Source: Campylobacter sp. (GTDB lineage Bacteria; Campylobacterota; Campylobacteria; Campylobacterales; Campylobacteraceae). From it: a DNA stretch of 6,210 bases. Of this stretch, positions 5,694-6,210 are shown in pieces. A program made the translations under genes and the position numbers. A model generated the notes under the pieces. That model was not told the DNA's origin and made no database searches. It saw nothing but the letters and a program-made list of their open reading frames with translations. Location of the stretch: positions 1 to 6,210 of the forward strand of contig JAFVMP010000089.1 in NCBI GenBank assembly GCA_017506845.1, read 5' to 3'. The number at the start of each line of letters is the position of its first letter. Within the stretch, counting starts at the first letter, position 1.

Positions 5694-6023
5694 ATGGAAA
5701 TTGTAATAATTCTTATTGTTTGCTTAGTACGTGCTATAATCTGTGCGATTCCTGGCTTTATCCTTGGGTTTTTTTATAATATTAAAGAGAAGAAACGATT
5801 AATATTTTTAATTAGTGCAACTATTTTTAGCCTTTATTTAGCATTGATGCGGCCTGATGATATTGAATTTGGCGAGCTTGTGATTGGATTTTTGGAAGAT
5901 TTTGGCGGAATTTATATTGGTGCCTTTATTTTTATAGCGTTTAGAAATATGGCGTATAAATTTGGCCTTTGTAAGATTTGTGATAAATTTAGGAGAAAGC
6001 GTGAAAACTCTAACAATAATTGA
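5694..6023 (+). CDS. Small orphan membrane protein with a CxxC tail, function unknown
   Basis: A 109-residue protein with three probable membrane helices at about 4-28, 35-52 and 62-84, separated by a lysine-rich loop (KEKKR) and an acidic loop (RPDDIEFGE). The C-terminal tail is basic and carries CKIC (C93, C96), which could bind a metal or form a disulphide depending on its side of the membrane. The positive-inside rule puts both the KEKKR loop and the tail in the cytoplasm, which conflicts with three helices unless one is half-buried, so the topology is uncertain. The ATG directly abuts the rsmE TAG; the only ribosome-site-like sequence is AGTAGG about 12 nt upstream, so expression may depend on coupling. 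Its last 23 nt overlap polA. I do not recognise a family. Codon use looks like that of its neighbours. Confidence 0.65.
   Translation: MEIVIILIVCLVRAIICAIPGFILGFFYNIKEKKRLIFLISATIFSLYLALMRPDDIEFGELVIGFLEDFGGIYIGAFIFIAFRNMAYKFGLCKICDKFRRKRENSNNN
5732..5740 (+). promoter_or_regulatory. Candidate internal extended -10 promoter upstream of polA
   Basis: TGCTATAAT is a perfect extended -10 element (TATAAT at 5735-5740 preceded by TGC), the form favoured in Campylobacter. It lies inside the orphan membrane protein gene, about 260 nt before the polA start. A weak -35-like TTATTG sits at 5713-5718 with a 16-nt spacer. A second TATAAT follows at 5775-5780 after a T run. Either could give polA expression independent of the long operon. 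Being inside coding sequence with Ile/Leu-rich codons, it may be accidental. Confidence 0.35.
5991..5995 (+). promoter_or_regulatory. Ribosome binding site that fixes the GTG start of polA
   Basis: AGGAG is followed by a 5-nt spacer and GTG at 6001, a near-ideal arrangement. It lies within the coding end of the preceding gene and is the evidence for a GTG start, since the first in-frame ATG (6058) would remove the catalytic D8. Confidence 0.65.
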
Positions 6024-6210
6024 TACTTTTGGATTTTTTTTCCGCCTTTACTATGCGATGAGTGGACTTAAAAATAAAGATGGCAAACCAAGTGGTATGA
6101 TACATGGATTTGCAAATTTTATAGCAAATTTAAAGCAAGAATTTCATAGTGATTATATTGTTTTTGCCCTTGATAGCGGAGGTAAAACTTTTAGAAATGA
6201 TATAGATCCA
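6001..6210 (+). CDS. polA: PolA, DNA polymerase I, N-terminal part (cut by window edge)
   Basis: DNA polymerase I removes RNA primers and fills gaps in replication and repair. Only the first 70 codons are visible, from the 5'-3' exonuclease (FEN-like) domain. They read MKTLTIIDTFGFFFRLYYAM (GTG as Met), where D8 is the first metal-binding aspartate of the nuclease, then KDGKPSGMIHGFANF, the helix block after the first strand, and VFALDSGGKTFRNDIDP (53-70), where D58 is the second conserved aspartate and R65 belongs to the FR pair. This resembles epsilonproteobacterial PolA starts. The remaining exonuclease, proofreading-like and polymerase domains lie outside. The GTG start has a strong AGGAG site and overlaps the previous gene by 23 nt. 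A run of eight T residues (codons 11-14) lies near the start. A stand-alone exonuclease is less likely but cannot be excluded from 70 residues. Confidence 0.9.
   Translation, partial: MKTLTIIDTFGFFFRLYYAMSGLKNKDGKPSGMIHGFANFIANLKQEFHSDYIVFALDSGGKTFRNDIDP

Overview
The window is low-GC DNA (roughly one third G+C by eye) from an epsilonproteobacterium (Campylobacterota), most likely a Campylobacter species. The evidence is the AT-rich codon use, the Campylobacter-style extended -10 promoter without a clear -35 box, the MiaA start with its GTTASGKS P-loop and IASAKP stretch, the PolA start MKTLTIIDTFGFFFRLYYA, and a gene order (miaA divergent from a UbiA-type prenyltransferase, then two unknowns, moaA, queE, queD) that resembles, from memory and unchecked, the C. 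jejuni locus. The species cannot be fixed from this window.

Layout: the left edge holds the 5' end of miaA on the minus strand (1-168, cut by the window). A 119-bp divergent intergenic region (169-287) carries the probable promoters of both directions and a 20-bp palindrome. From 288 to the right edge everything is on the plus strand in one very tight run: mqnP-type prenyltransferase (288-1157), a PilZ-like unknown (1151-1657), a membrane-anchored coiled-coil/HTH protein (1647-2174), moaA (2174-3145), queE (3147-3872), queD (3876-4457), a tiny proline-rich lipoprotein (4457-4636), a four-helix membrane protein (4633-5040), rsmE (5037-5693), a small orphan membrane protein (5694-6023) and the start of polA (6001-6210, cut by the window). 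The largest gap between plus-strand genes is 3 nt and most junctions overlap, so I read this as one transcription unit with translational coupling. No terminator, RNA gene, insertion sequence, CRISPR array or other mobile element was seen.

Functionally the run combines cofactor synthesis (menaquinone side-chain attachment; molybdopterin step 1) with RNA modification (queuosine precursor steps QueD and QueE; 16S rRNA methylation by RsmE; on the other strand tRNA A37 prenylation by MiaA). QueD makes the substrate of QueE, so those two form a true pathway pair, and MoaA and QueE are both radical-SAM enzymes. The less ordinary parts are the QueE cluster-binding region, whose cysteine spacing departs from the standard CxxxCxxC; a PilZ-like protein that keeps DxSxxG but lacks the arginine motif; its neighbour, whose TM + coiled coil + C-terminal HTH layout recalls SwrB/DUF2802-type motility accessory proteins; and two perfect TATAAT hexamers inside the orphan gene ahead of polA. 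I do not see a convincing wholly new system; this is mainly a housekeeping operon with several uncharacterised members.
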